DNA of 64,000 bases from Gordonia tangerina (GTDB taxonomy: Bacteria; Actinomycetota; Actinomycetes; Mycobacteriales; Mycobacteriaceae), in assembly GCF_021556435.1 (NCBI RefSeq), contig NZ_JAKGCU010000001.1:186001-250000 (forward strand). Reading direction: 5' to 3'. The translations under genes were made by a program, and so were the position numbers. The notes beneath the pieces are model-generated. The model did no database searches and had not been told where the DNA came from. It was given only the letters and a program-made list of their open reading frames with translations. Of this stretch, positions 9,490 to 17,814 are shown in pieces (positions within the stretch are counted from its first letter, which is position 1; the number at the start of each line of letters is the position of its first letter).

Positions 9490-10856
9490 CGGCAGACCAC
9501 CCCGGCAACTTTTTGGCCGACCCAACCGCCCGCCCAACTGCCGAGCGTGCCGCCTACCGCGGCGCCGCCTACGGCAGCTGGTGCCGATGCCGCGCCCATG
9601 CCTGCTGCAGCCCCGAGCGCACCCCCGGCTGTGCCGGCCACTGCGCCGCCGACCACGCCGAACGTTCCTGATATTGCGGCTTCGCATCTCTGTCCGGCGT
9701 CTGCGGTGGCGACATCGTAGATGGCCGTCGCAATACCCAGTGCCGGCCCAGCAAATTTTGCGCCAACCCCAACCTTTTTGACGTCGTCGGCGCTGAGCGT
9801 CGGAATACCTCCCCCGCGCGTCGCATACTCGTCGAGTCCACTCATCGCGCCACCCACTGTCGTCAGGCCTGGATGCGTGAAGAACGGACTGTCGGCGGGG
9901 ATCTCCCCGGTCCGTCCGTCGGCGGTGCTGACGCGGGCAACCTTGTAGCCGTCCTCCCACTCTTCGGCGTGCACCGTGGTCCCGTCCGCCCATGTGGTCG
10001 TCATGAACTTCGTGCCTTCGAAGTTCTCCCACGACCTGCTCTTGGAAATCTCGTTCCCGTTCCTGTCGTAGTGCAATACCCGGACGTCGTTGAACACGGA
10101 CGCTGCCACCGGCCCGCGATAGGGATTCATGAGGATGTGTTCCTGCCGACTCCCGTCCTGCATGTGCATGGTGGTGACCCGGTTCCCCACCGCGTCCTCG
10201 TGCTTGGTGGTTTCACGCACCGTCACTCCCATGTCCTCGGAGCGCACCAGCGCCTGCTGGTACAGGCCCATGGGGTTCTGAGGGTTGGGGACTTCATCGG
10301 CGGGCCTGCTGGTCCCCGGCAGCGGGATGATCGATCTCGGAATCTCGAACCCATGGGCGCTCGCCGCGGCCACAATGCTGTTGGCTGTTTCCTCGTCTGC
10401 GTCACCGACGGCGAGCAAGAAGCGATTCACTACGACCTGCTCGGCGACTGCTCGGTCCGCGAGGGTTTCCGCTTCGTCCGCTGACAGCGGGGCTGCCTTG
10501 ATCAGGACGACCCAGTCATCCGTCACCCAGAGATCCCCGGCGTCAATGTCGTTGGCCTTGGCGAGGAGCGAAGCCCGTGCGTCACCGAGCGGACCGGCGC
10601 CGGCGCTGGTCGCCGTGCCCACGGCGGCTGCATTGTCGGATAGATGAGCGGCGGCAGCGTTCGCTCGGCCGAACATCGCGGCTGCGGCGTCGTGCGCGTC
10701 CCCAGACCAAGCGTTTAGCTCGGGGAGGGTGTGGCAGGCGGCGTCCAACGTGCTCACGGCATCGTGAACGTATTGACCGGCGGTCGTGACGGCTGCGCCA
10801 CCTGGTCCGAGTGACGCGGGGTCCCAACTCTCGAGCCGAGGTCGTGACGGCAGCAT
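9486..10856 (-). CDS. WXG-like type VII secretion effector candidate with glycine-rich tail
   Basis: 456 residues. The N-terminal 100 residues look like a helical WXG100/LXG-type hairpin (AWSGDAHDAAAAMFGRANAAAAHL). The middle (about 230-345) is beta-rich with repeated W/D/G strands. The last 90 residues form an Ala/Gly glycine-zipper (VGGAVAGTAGGALGAAAG, then a second zipper), as in membrane-inserting proteins. No enzymatic toxin motif is visible. Ribosome binding site TGGAGG is eight bases before ATG 10856. Placed between an EspC-like gene and a membrane protein gene. Confidence 0.65.
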   Translation of the reverse strand: MLPSRPRLESWDPASLGPGGAAVTTAGQYVHDAVSTLDAACHTLPELNAWSGDAHDAAAAMFGRANAAAAHLSDNAAAVGTATSAGAGPLGDARASLLAKANDIDAGDLWVTDDWVVLIKAAPLSADEAETLADRAVAEQVVVNRFLLAVGDADEETANSIVAAASAHGFEIPRSIIPLPGTSRPADEVPNPQNPMGLYQQALVRSEDMGVTVRETTKHEDAVGNRVTTMHMQDGSRQEHILMNPYRGPVAASVFNDVRVLHYDRNGNEISKSRSWENFEGTKFMTTTWADGTTVHAEEWEDGYKVARVSTADGRTGEIPADSPFFTHPGLTTVGGAMSGLDEYATRGGGIPTLSADDVKKVGVGAKFAGPALGIATAIYDVATADAGQRCEAAISGTFGVVGGAVAGTAGGALGAAAGMGAASAPAAVGGAAVGGTLGSWAGGWVGQKVAGVVCR

Positions 10857-10861
10857 TGTCT

Positions 10862-11149
10862 CTACCTCCAGAGGCGGGTGAGGTCCGCTGCGAGATCCTC
10901 ATCGGTGACACGGTAGTTTTCACCCGCGCCGCGAACGGCCTGCCCCATCGTCGTGAGACCGTCTTGCATCCTCTGGCACTGCTGATCTAGATGCGTAGCT
11001 ACCAGGCGGGCGGCCCATTGGCTGGTCGATCTGTCCAGCCCGTCGGCTGCACGCGCGGCCACGCCCGGCAGGTCGGCACCGTCAATACTGTCGGCAGCGC
11101 CAACGGTCTGCGTTGCCAGAGCACGTAGGACGTCTGGATCAACCAGCAC
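10862..11149 (-). CDS. EspC-like type VII secretion target protein
   Basis: 95 residues from GTG 11149 (VLVDPDVLRALATQTV...), preceded by CGGGGG; an in-frame ATG at 11194 is possible but lies in what looks like a -10 element (TATGCT). The sequence is a helix-turn-helix hairpin of the EspC/DUF2580 kind: VDPDVLR start, Ala-rich first helix, and a second helix ending GENYRVTDEDLAADL. Such proteins are exported by ESX systems or pair with the downstream substrate. Five bases separate it from the effector-like gene. Confidence 0.65.
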   Translation of the reverse strand: MLVDPDVLRALATQTVGAADSIDGADLPGVAARAADGLDRSTSQWAARLVATHLDQQCQRMQDGLTTMGQAVRGAGENYRVTDEDLAADLTRLWR

Positions 11150-11362
11150 TGATACCCCCGAAAAGTCAGTTCCGCCCGTTGTCGGAGGGAGCATACCAAT
11201 TCGAACAAGGCGGACTTGAACGGTGATCAGGGCGTCATTTGTTCGGCCGACGCTAGCGCGGTCGGCGGAGCACTTCTCGAAACTGGCGGGCGCTTCCCCG
11301 CGTTGCTGTCAACGTGACAATCGCGACAGCGCTGCGAATCCAAGACCGGCCTACCGTGAGAC

Positions 11363-12733
11363 ATGGCCAGTACAACGACGTACGCCCAGTTCATCGCCCT
11401 CGACGCCGGTGCGCTGTGGCAGGTGCTCGGCGATCCGTCCCGGCTGCCCGAATGGCACAGCGGGTATCGATCGGTGACCGTCGACGACGCGATCGCCGTC
11501 GGCGCCGAAGGTTCCTACGTGCAGACGCATCGCGTCGCCGGACCACTGCATCGACGCTTCGCGCCACCGTTCACCATCACCGCCTATAACCCGGGCCGTC
11601 ATATGCAGCTGACGCAGAAGGAGCCGGTGGGGGCGACGATCATCGACTTCCACCTCACACCGGCCGACGGCGGGTGTGTTGTCACCGATAAGGTCACCGT
11701 GACAGGCCCGGCGAGCCGAACGCTGCGGTCTGCCGTCCCACACGTGACCGACCGAGTGGACTTCGCCCGCCTGGCTCGCCTGGCCGGCCTCGCACCAGTC
11801 GACGACGCACTGTCCGTCGTCCTGGCCGGCGGCAGCGGCGCACTCGGACAACATCTGGCCGCCGACCTAGCGTGTCGCGGGCATCGACCGGTCATCCTCA
11901 CCCGCAGCATAAACTCCGCGTCGCCCTTCGAGCAGCTGGAATGGGACGGCCGTACCGTCGGCGACTGGGCCGACATCCTCGTGTCGGGCCGTCCGGTCGC
12001 GGTGGCGAATCTGGCCGGCAAGCTGGTGGATTGTCGTCCGACGGAACGCAACATCGCGCTGCTGCGCGACAGCCGCGTCGACGCCACCCGAGCCCTGGTG
12101 GCTGCCTCGAAGCTGCGCGACAGCCCGATCGCGCACTGGCTGCAGGCCAGCACCACCGCCATCTGGAGCGACGCCGGCGAGCAGTGGTGCACCGAGACCA
12201 CACCCGTCCCCGAGGGCCTGCCGCAGATGACCGGCGTCGCCCTGCCGTGGGAGGAGGCGGTTTCCGGCGCGCACACCGAGCACCTCGTAGTGCTGCGCAC
12301 CTCCATCGTCCTCGACAATCAGGCCCCGGCGATGAAACGCCTCGCCGACCTCACCCGCGTCGGGCTCGGTGGTCGCGTCGGATCGGGCCGTCAGTGGTTC
12401 AGCTGGATCCACATCGACGACTGGCTGGCGATCGCCCGTGCCGCACTGGGGCTTGACCCCGCGATCACCATCCCCGACGGCGTCGTCGTCGGCGCCAGCC
12501 CGCACCCGGTGCGCAACGCCGAGCTGATGGCATCGCTGCGCCAGGCGTTGCACCGTCCGCCGGCTCCGCCGACCCCCGCCCCGCTGCTGCGGCTGGGCGC
12601 CATCGCGCTGCGCACCGACCCGGCCCTGGGCCTCACCGGACGACGCGCCCGGTCCCAGGTGCTCGACGACCTCGGCTTCGAGTTCCGCTTCCCGCACCTC
12701 GACGACGCGCTCGCCGATCTGCTCGACAACTGA
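11363..12733 (+). CDS. TIGR01777 family epimerase with N-terminal SRPBCC domain
   Basis: 456 residues. Residues 1-140 form a polyketide-cyclase-like SRPBCC domain (LWQVLGDPSRLPEWHSGY). From 150 on is an atypical NAD-dependent epimerase: AGGSGALGQHLA nucleotide motif, NLAGKLVDCRPTERN segment, and PWEEAV where TIGR01777 proteins commonly have a W-x-x-A box. A DUF1731-type C-terminus follows (VRNAELMASLRQALHRP). Function of the family is unknown; fusion to SRPBCC is known in actinobacteria. The 168 bp upstream hold no gene. The end of the gene runs straight into the 79-bp repeat at 12735. Confidence 0.85.
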   Translation: MASTTTYAQFIALDAGALWQVLGDPSRLPEWHSGYRSVTVDDAIAVGAEGSYVQTHRVAGPLHRRFAPPFTITAYNPGRHMQLTQKEPVGATIIDFHLTPADGGCVVTDKVTVTGPASRTLRSAVPHVTDRVDFARLARLAGLAPVDDALSVVLAGGSGALGQHLAADLACRGHRPVILTRSINSASPFEQLEWDGRTVGDWADILVSGRPVAVANLAGKLVDCRPTERNIALLRDSRVDATRALVAASKLRDSPIAHWLQASTTAIWSDAGEQWCTETTPVPEGLPQMTGVALPWEEAVSGAHTEHLVVLRTSIVLDNQAPAMKRLADLTRVGLGGRVGSGRQWFSWIHIDDWLAIARAALGLDPAITIPDGVVVGASPHPVRNAELMASLRQALHRPPAPPTPAPLLRLGAIALRTDPALGLTGRRARSQVLDDLGFEFRFPHLDDALADLLDN

Positions 12734-12734
12734 G

Positions 12735-12813
12735 CCCCAACACAATTCGTCCCCGGGTATCGCCTCACCCGCCGACTGCGGCCAGCGGACGAAACAACAC
12801 CCGGGGGACGAAC
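12735..12813 (+). repeat. 79-bp palindromic direct repeat, left copy
   Basis: Begins CCCCAACACAATTCGTCCCC and ends with CACCCGGGGGACGAAC. Internal inverted arms TTCGTCCCCGGGT and ACCCGGGGGACGAA allow a hairpin. A second copy at 13840-13919 is in the same orientation and nearly identical. The pair brackets the toxin-antitoxin genes. Confidence 0.9.
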
Positions 12814-13009
12814 CGTCGTGGACGGTGCCGCTTGCGCTGCCGTCCGCGTTCTGTCGGTCGGTGGTGATGAGCTGGACTCGTGAGCAGTAAGTCCCGGGTC
12901 GATCCCCTCCCGTCCGACACTCCGCACGAAGTGGTGTTCTTCAAACGGCACCACAGCGACGACGCCGCGGGGGGCGGCTCCCGGCCTTGATTCACTTTTG
13001 GAGTTTCCT

Positions 13010-13378
13010 GTGAAGGTGAGGGCGAGGCTGCTCGCCACCCTTGCAGCGGTGGCCAAGGCTCCACCGAAGCGGTTCGCCGGCGGCGGACAGTGGGAAGCGA
13101 TGCACGGCGACATGACCGGATACTTCGAAGTGCGGATCACCTCGAAGACCCCGAACGGAAAGTGGCACTACCGGTTGTTCTGCTTACTGGACTACGACGC
13201 TGCAGAAAAGGCAGCGCCATTGCTCGTGGTGATAGATGGTGCCGCGAAGCGCTACCAGACGACCATGTCAGATGTCCGGTACGCAGGTGTGCGGAAATTC
13301 GGCGAGGAGTACCGACGACGCAACCCACGGTCACTGGTCACCGCGGAGGACATCCGCGAAGCGCTGGACGGAATCTAG
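13010..13378 (+). CDS. HigB/RelE-type toxin, phage Gp49-like family
   Basis: 122 residues from GTG 13010, chosen because TGGAG lies six bases upstream; TTG 12998 in frame is less likely. The sequence follows the Gp49-like HigB pattern: FEVRITSKTPNGKWHYRLFCLLDYD, then LLVVIDGAAKRYQTTMSDVRYAGVRKFGEEY and NPRSLVT. Such toxins are ribosome-dependent mRNA endonucleases. Normally the antitoxin follows in the same direction; here a XRE protein gene lies five bases after the stop but on the opposite strand. Both sit between two direct repeats. Confidence 0.8.
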   Translation: MKVRARLLATLAAVAKAPPKRFAGGGQWEAMHGDMTGYFEVRITSKTPNGKWHYRLFCLLDYDAAEKAAPLLVVIDGAAKRYQTTMSDVRYAGVRKFGEEYRRRNPRSLVTAEDIREALDGI

Positions 13379-13383
13379 TGGTG

Positions 13384-13722
13384 CTAGGCGCAGGCCCGCA
13401 TCGGCTCGGTGATACGGGTGCGCTCCTCCCTTGTCATCGGCGTGAGCGTCACCTTCATGCCCAGTGCCGCAGCCACCTCGGCGATGGTGCTGAGTGTCGG
13501 ATTCACCGATTCGGCTGAGAGGAGACGTCGTACGGTGCTTGCCTCGGAGCCGATCGCGCGGGCCAGGGCCGCTTTACTCAGATTTGCTTCAGCCCGCGCT
13601 TCGTCGAGTGCGTTGATGATCGAGTCGATTGCCTCGATCCGCGCGGACTCCGCAGCGTAGGCGCGCACGAACTCGGGGTCACGGCCCTCGAGTTCGAGCA
13701 GTGTGTTGAAAGCCTCGTTCAT
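13384..13722 (-). CDS. HigA-like XRE antitoxin
   Basis: 112 residues from ATG 13722. After a helical N-terminus (RIEAIDSIINALDEARAEANLS) comes a XRE helix-turn-helix: SKAALARAIGSEASTVRRLLSAESVNPTLSTIAEVAAALGMKV, here quoted across residues about 50-92. The layout is that of HigA partners of Gp49-like HigB. It converges on the toxin gene. A strong sigma-70-type promoter sits just upstream (13736-13764), so it probably has its own transcript with a very short leader. Confidence 0.8.
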   Translation of the reverse strand: MNEAFNTLLELEGRDPEFVRAYAAESARIEAIDSIINALDEARAEANLSKAALARAIGSEASTVRRLLSAESVNPTLSTIAEVAAALGMKVTLTPMTREERTRITEPMRACA

Positions 13723-13735
13723 GGCGTCCCCGCTC

Positions 13736-13764
13736 CCTATAGTGCTGATGCACCAACACGTCAA
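13736..13764 (-). promoter_or_regulatory. Consensus-like promoter of the antitoxin gene
   Basis: On the minus strand TTGACG (13764-13759) and TATAGG (13741-13736) are separated by exactly 17 bp. The predicted start point, about seven bases further, leaves only a few bases before the antitoxin ATG at 13722, with GAGCGGGGAC as possible ribosome binding site. Confidence 0.7.
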
Positions 13765-13839
13765 CCGTAGCATATACGCCACGGTCCCGTGCTTGACGGG
13801 CTGCCCGCGGACATCGCCGCCGCCGACGACGACGCTCCG

Positions 13840-13919
13840 CCCCAACACAATTCGTCCCCCGGGTATCGCCTCACCCGCCGACCGCAGTCGGCGGATGAAA
13901 CAACACCCGGGGGACGAAC
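13840..13919 (+). repeat. 80-bp palindromic direct repeat, right copy
   Basis: Same sequence as 12735-12813 with one extra C and a few changes. Here the inner stem is perfect: CCGCCGAC and GTCGGCGG around a four-base loop, inside the outer arms TTCGTCCCCCGGGT and ACCCGGGGGACGAA. The nested hairpins resemble a non-autonomous palindromic (REP- or MITE-like) element. Confidence 0.9.
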
Positions 13920-13951
13920 ACTCCGGCCCGCGGCCAGCAGAGAATCGAGCC

Positions 13952-15574
13952 TCAGATCCGCGTGACGTCGAGGTCGCCATCCTGGTACTGCGAGCGCAGC
14001 CGCTTCTTGTCGAACTTGCCGACGCTGGTCTTCGGCACCTCCTGAATCACAGTCCAGTTCTCCGGCAGCTGCCACTTGGCGACCTTGTCGGACAGGAACT
14101 CCCGGAGGATGTCGGCGGTGGCGTCAGAGCCCTCCCGCAGCACCACCGCGACCAGCGGCCGCTCGTCCCACTTGGCGTCGGGGATGCCGATGACGGCGGC
14201 CTCGATGACGTCCGGATGGCCCATCACCGCGTTCTCCAGGTCCACTGAAGAGATCCATTCGCCGCCGGACTTGATGATGTCCTTGGTGCGGTCGGTCAGG
14301 GTGAGGTAGCCGTCGGGGGTGATGGTGCCGACGTCGCCGGTGCGCAGCCAGCCGTCCTGGAACTTCTCCGGGGCGTCGACCCCGTAGTAGGAGCCGGTGA
14401 TCCATGGGCCGCGGACCTCCAGTTCACCGACGCTCTTGCCGTCGTGCGCAACCACCTCGCCGAGGTCGTCGACCAGGCGGGCCTGCACCGACGCCGGGAA
14501 CCGACCCTGCGTGTAGCGGTAGCGCCAACGCTCCTCCCCCTCGGTGTCGGCGGGCGGGCGAGCCACCGAACCGAGCGGCGACGTCTCGGTCATGCCCCAC
14601 GCGTGCAGCACCTGCACGCCGTGGTCCTCCTCGAAGGTGTGCATCAGCGACGGCGGCACCGCCGACCCGCCGATCAGCACGTCCTTCATGAACGAGATGT
14701 CCTGCGGATGTGCCTCGAGGTACTGGTGCAGACCCTGCCAGATGGTGGGCACTGCGGCGGAGAAGTTGGGCTTCTCGGCGGCGATCAACGCGGCCAGCGG
14801 CTCAGGCTGCAGGAAGCGGTCGGGCATGATCAGCGACGCGCCGATCATGAACGCCGCGTAGGGGAGTCCCCACGACATGGCGTGGAACTGTGGCACCACC
14901 GCCAGCGCCCGATCACCCTGCTTGAGTGCGGGGCCGTCGGTCATGCACACCTGCATCGAGTGCATGTAGATCGAACGATGCGAGTAGGCAACGCCTTTCG
15001 GGTCGCCGGTGGTGCCCGACGTGTAGCACATCGCGGCAGCTGAGCGTTCGTCCACCTCCGGCCAGTCGAACTCGGTCGGCTGGTCGGCGATCAACTGCTC
15101 GTAGGAGTGAACCTGCACCCCTTCGGGTGCCTCCACACCTGCGGTCGAGTCGCCGGTCACGATGACGTGCTGGACCGTCTTCAGCTGCGGCAGCTGCGGA
15201 TTGAGCAGCGGCAGCAGGGTGGGGTCGACGATGATGACGTGGTCTTCACCGTGGTTGGCCACGAACACCAGCTGCTCGGGGAACAGTCGGATGTTCAGTG
15301 TGTGCAGCACCGCGCCCATCGACGGGATCGCCAGGTAGGCCTCGAGATGCTCGGCGTTGTTCCACATGAACGTGCCCACCCGCTCGTCGCCGGTCACGCC
15401 CAGCCCGCGCAGGGCGTGCGCGAGTTGCGCGCAGCGCTTGCCCACGTCGGCGTAACTGCGACGACGCGGACCGTCGTCGGTCCAGGTGACCACTTCGGCG
15501 GTGCCGTGGACAGAGCTGCCGTGGCGCAGCAGCTGCGCGATCGACAGCGGGGCATCTTGCATGGTGCTCAGCAT
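13952..15574 (-). CDS. Fatty-acyl-CoA ligase (AMP-forming)
   Basis: 540 residues, ANL superfamily. Seen: P-loop-like [12 protein letters not shown] near 190, [12 protein letters not shown] near 330 (adenine-binding A5), the [10 protein letters not shown] and [15 protein letters not shown] motifs near 420-445, and the C-terminal catalytic Lys in [14 protein letters not shown]. Medium/long-chain acyl-CoA ligase (FadD) type, substrate undetermined. It lies downstream of, and in the same direction as, the AraC-family regulator at 15814-16848, with 239 bp between, which may hold its own promoter. Confidence 0.88.
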   Translation of the reverse strand: MLSTMQDAPLSIAQLLRHGSSVHGTAEVVTWTDDGPRRRSYADVGKRCAQLAHALRGLGVTGDERVGTFMWNNAEHLEAYLAIPSMGAVLHTLNIRLFPEQLVFVANHGEDHVIIVDPTLLPLLNPQLPQLKTVQHVIVTGDSTAGVEAPEGVQVHSYEQLIADQPTEFDWPEVDERSAAAMCYTSGTTGDPKGVAYSHRSIYMHSMQVCMTDGPALKQGDRALAVVPQFHAMSWGLPYAAFMIGASLIMPDRFLQPEPLAALIAAEKPNFSAAVPTIWQGLHQYLEAHPQDISFMKDVLIGGSAVPPSLMHTFEEDHGVQVLHAWGMTETSPLGSVARPPADTEGEERWRYRYTQGRFPASVQARLVDDLGEVVAHDGKSVGELEVRGPWITGSYYGVDAPEKFQDGWLRTGDVGTITPDGYLTLTDRTKDIIKSGGEWISSVDLENAVMGHPDVIEAAVIGIPDAKWDERPLVAVVLREGSDATADILREFLSDKVAKWQLPENWTVIQEVPKTSVGKFDKKRLRSQYQDGDLDVTRI

Positions 15575-15813
15575 CGAGACTTCTCCTTCAGGTGTTCGGG
15601 GTCGGGTCGGTGGCGGGTGGCGGGATCACATCCGAGCGTGGCACTCCGACGCGGCACAGGCGGTGGGTTTCGCGAAGGGCGCGGTCCGGCAGCGCATCCT
15701 GTGGACCCCCTTTCACTCGACACACAGGTGTGACCCACATCATTGTCCGAATTGCCAGCCCATGTATTGACCGCAGAGGACAGAAACTTGACAGCACAGG
15801 ACGCCGGTGGCGG

Positions 15814-16848
15814 TCAGGCCGGGTGATCCGCAGGGGACAACGCGGGGGTTGTGCGCCACTGCTTGCGCAATCGGGCGGGCGACGACCCGAACCACCGCTG
15901 GCACGACCGACTGAACACACTCTGCTCGGCATACCCCAACTCGTGCGCCAGGTGCGACAACGTCACGTCGGTGTCACGCAGATAGCGCTGCGCCATCTCG
16001 CGGCGCACGTCGTCGACGACGGCGAGGAAATTGGAGCCCTCGCCGGCGAGTAGTCGCTGCAGCGCCTTGGGGTGCAGCCCGAACTGATCGGCCACGACCG
16101 GCAGCGTCGCCGACATCGTCGGCAACAGTTGTCGCACCAGTTCCCGCACCGACGTGGTGACGCCCGGAGCGGTGCGGTCGATGACGGTGTCGAGGTAGCC
16201 GAGCATTGCGCGGTGGGTGTGTTCGTCGTCGACGAGAGGGTGGTCGAGGTCGGCGGTCAGGATGGTGAACCCGGCACGCGGCTCCCCGAAGCGCGGGGTG
16301 CACGAGAAGTAGTGCAGATAGTCGTCACGGGAGGTCAGCGCCTCGTGCGGCAGATGTACCGACAGCGGGGCGTAGCCGGCGCCGAGCAGGAACCGCAGCA
16401 CCTGCAGGGTGGCGCCGAGGCTGAGTTCGGTGGTCTGCGGATGTGCCGGCAGGTGCGGGGTGAGTAGTCGCAGCTCGACGAAGGAGAAACGGTCGTCGGG
16501 CAGGGGCTGGATACGCGCGGTGAGCCCCGAACTGTAGGCGCCCAGATACTTCTCGAAGATCGTGAACGCCGCGGCCACCGAACCGGCGGTACGTGCCGCG
16601 ACACCCACCGGCCCGAGGATCTCGATGCCGTGCCGCTGCGCCAACAACCGACCGAAGTCGGCGCGGTCGGTGGCCTCGGCGGCCGACTCCAGTACCCGGA
16701 TCAACGACGCATAGGTGAGGAACGCATCGAAGCGTCCGGCGTCGTCGGGCGCGATCCCGGCGCGGCGCAGCAGCGGGTCGGGGTCGGCACCCAGCTGCGC
16801 CACGAGCTCGGCGAAGCCGAGCAGCGACGTCCCCCGGATCACGGCCAT
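15814..16848 (-). CDS. AraC family transcriptional regulator
   Basis: 344 residues from ATG 16848. Residues 1-190 match the arabinose-binding-like domain of the AraC group found beside lipid and steroid genes (GFAELVAQLGADPDPLLRRAGI). The C-terminal 100 residues are a double HTH: a first helix pair at FGLHPKALQRLLAGEG and the second with TLSHLAHELGYAEQSVFSRSCQRWFGSSPARLR, the usual AraC recognition signature. It likely controls the ligase gene downstream; autoregulation is possible. Confidence 0.88.
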   Translation of the reverse strand: MAVIRGTSLLGFAELVAQLGADPDPLLRRAGIAPDDAGRFDAFLTYASLIRVLESAAEATDRADFGRLLAQRHGIEILGPVGVAARTAGSVAAAFTIFEKYLGAYSSGLTARIQPLPDDRFSFVELRLLTPHLPAHPQTTELSLGATLQVLRFLLGAGYAPLSVHLPHEALTSRDDYLHYFSCTPRFGEPRAGFTILTADLDHPLVDDEHTHRAMLGYLDTVIDRTAPGVTTSVRELVRQLLPTMSATLPVVADQFGLHPKALQRLLAGEGSNFLAVVDDVRREMAQRYLRDTDVTLSHLAHELGYAEQSVFSRSCQRWFGSSPARLRKQWRTTPALSPADHPA

Positions 16849-16935
16849 GGGCTCTACTGTCAATTTCCGGTCTTCTGGTGTCAAGAACGCGCATTGAAGG
16901 GCCGCCAATGGGCGCAGTTCGCGGCAGTGTCCAAC

Positions 16936-17132
16936 CGTCGAGTGGGTGCCGTTTTCCGTCGATTGGGCGCTCATCTCCGTCGAGTGGGCGCCGTTTCTGG
17001 TCGAGTGGGTAGTGCGACGTGTCCACGCTGTGGGCGCCGGTACCCAGTCAACGAAAAATCGCGCTCACTCGACGGAAAACGACGCCCAGTCAACGGATCG
17101 AGTGCCTCACGTGATCGAGCGCCCAGTCGGCG
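16936..17132. repeat. 21-bp tandem repeats in two opposed blocks
   Basis: Four direct 21-bp units start at 16936, 16957, 16978 and 16999, each beginning with a CGTCGAGTGGG-like core. After 23 bp, units of the same length in inverse orientation start at 17043, 17064 and 17085 (cores CCCAGTCAACG and CTCACTCGACG), followed by degenerate ones to 17132. The two blocks are mutual inverted repeats and fill the 308-bp gap between the AraC gene and the next gene. The period is seven codons, so open frames across it encode heptad-like repeats, which I take as a by-product. Confidence 0.85.
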
Positions 17133-17156
17133 GAGACGGGTGGCCCGCGTCGCGCC

Positions 17157-17645
17157 TCACCCGGTGAGCGAGAACGGGTGCACAGTGCTGAACGGGTCGG
17201 TGAGCGACAGGAACGACGGATGGGTGACGCCCCACTGACCTCGCAGCAGCGTAATGGTCTGGACCGAAGCTCGGAAGAGTTGCTTGCGACCGAACTCCCG
17301 GATGTACTCCTCTTTGCGCGGCAGATAGCGCCAGTCCAACGCCTCGAACGTTCGTTGCGTCTGCACCCACTCGGGCTGGCGTGGCCCGACCAGCGCGCTG
17401 CGGGGCACGGTCGCGCGGACGCGGCTCGCGCGGTTGGCCCGAAACGTGATGAGCAGTTGCTCGCGGGTACCGACGGGATGGGTCAGTTCGATGAAATCGA
17501 ACGACCCGAACCGCAGATCACCCAGACGCACGGCCAGGTCGTGGGTGAACTCCCGCCACGACTCGGCGACCTGCTCGTCGTAGCCCTCGAACTCGTCATC
17601 GAACTCGTCGTCGTGATCGTGGTCGTCGTAGGCCTCGGTGGTCAT
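17157..17645 (-). CDS. TY-Chap-like protein
   Basis: 162 residues from ATG 17645. A very acidic N-terminus (DDHDHDDEFDDEFEG) precedes a domain with ESWREFTHDLAVRLGDLRFGSFDFIEL, RQPEWVQTQRTFEALDWR and VTHPSFLSLTDPFS. The same pattern occurs in the first half of the protein at 28271-29476 (VAWRQFRARLTASVARL, ALARLEWRKLRSG, IEHPSVLNVHDPFS), so the two are paralogues. I place both in the TY-Chap (type III secretion/YbjN chaperone-like) group; this is from pattern memory. Divergent from the DUF808 gene. Confidence 0.6.
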   Translation of the reverse strand: MTTEAYDDHDHDDEFDDEFEGYDEQVAESWREFTHDLAVRLGDLRFGSFDFIELTHPVGTREQLLITFRANRASRVRATVPRSALVGPRQPEWVQTQRTFEALDWRYLPRKEEYIREFGRKQLFRASVQTITLLRGQWGVTHPSFLSLTDPFSTVHPFSLTG

Positions 17646-17814
17646 GGTCCTCCTTGCTCGATGGGTGGACCGGCGGCTGCCGATGACGACGACGATACGA
17701 ACGGGATACGACAGTTTCGCGACCCTCGCGATGCGCTCGCCCCTGCGTCCGCCGCACGTCAGATCAGCGGGGCATACTGATCGATGACTCGTGCGTCTGA
17801 CCCGGGAGGTTCTG

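Noticed and set aside
16936..17132. CRISPR array
   Set aside because: Units are contiguous 21-mers with no unique spacers, no leader and no cas genes.
16946..17167. Small protein with seven-residue repeats (VDWALIS, VEWAPFL)
   Set aside because: The repeats are DNA-level 21-bp units present also in inverse orientation, so no protein-level selection is implied.
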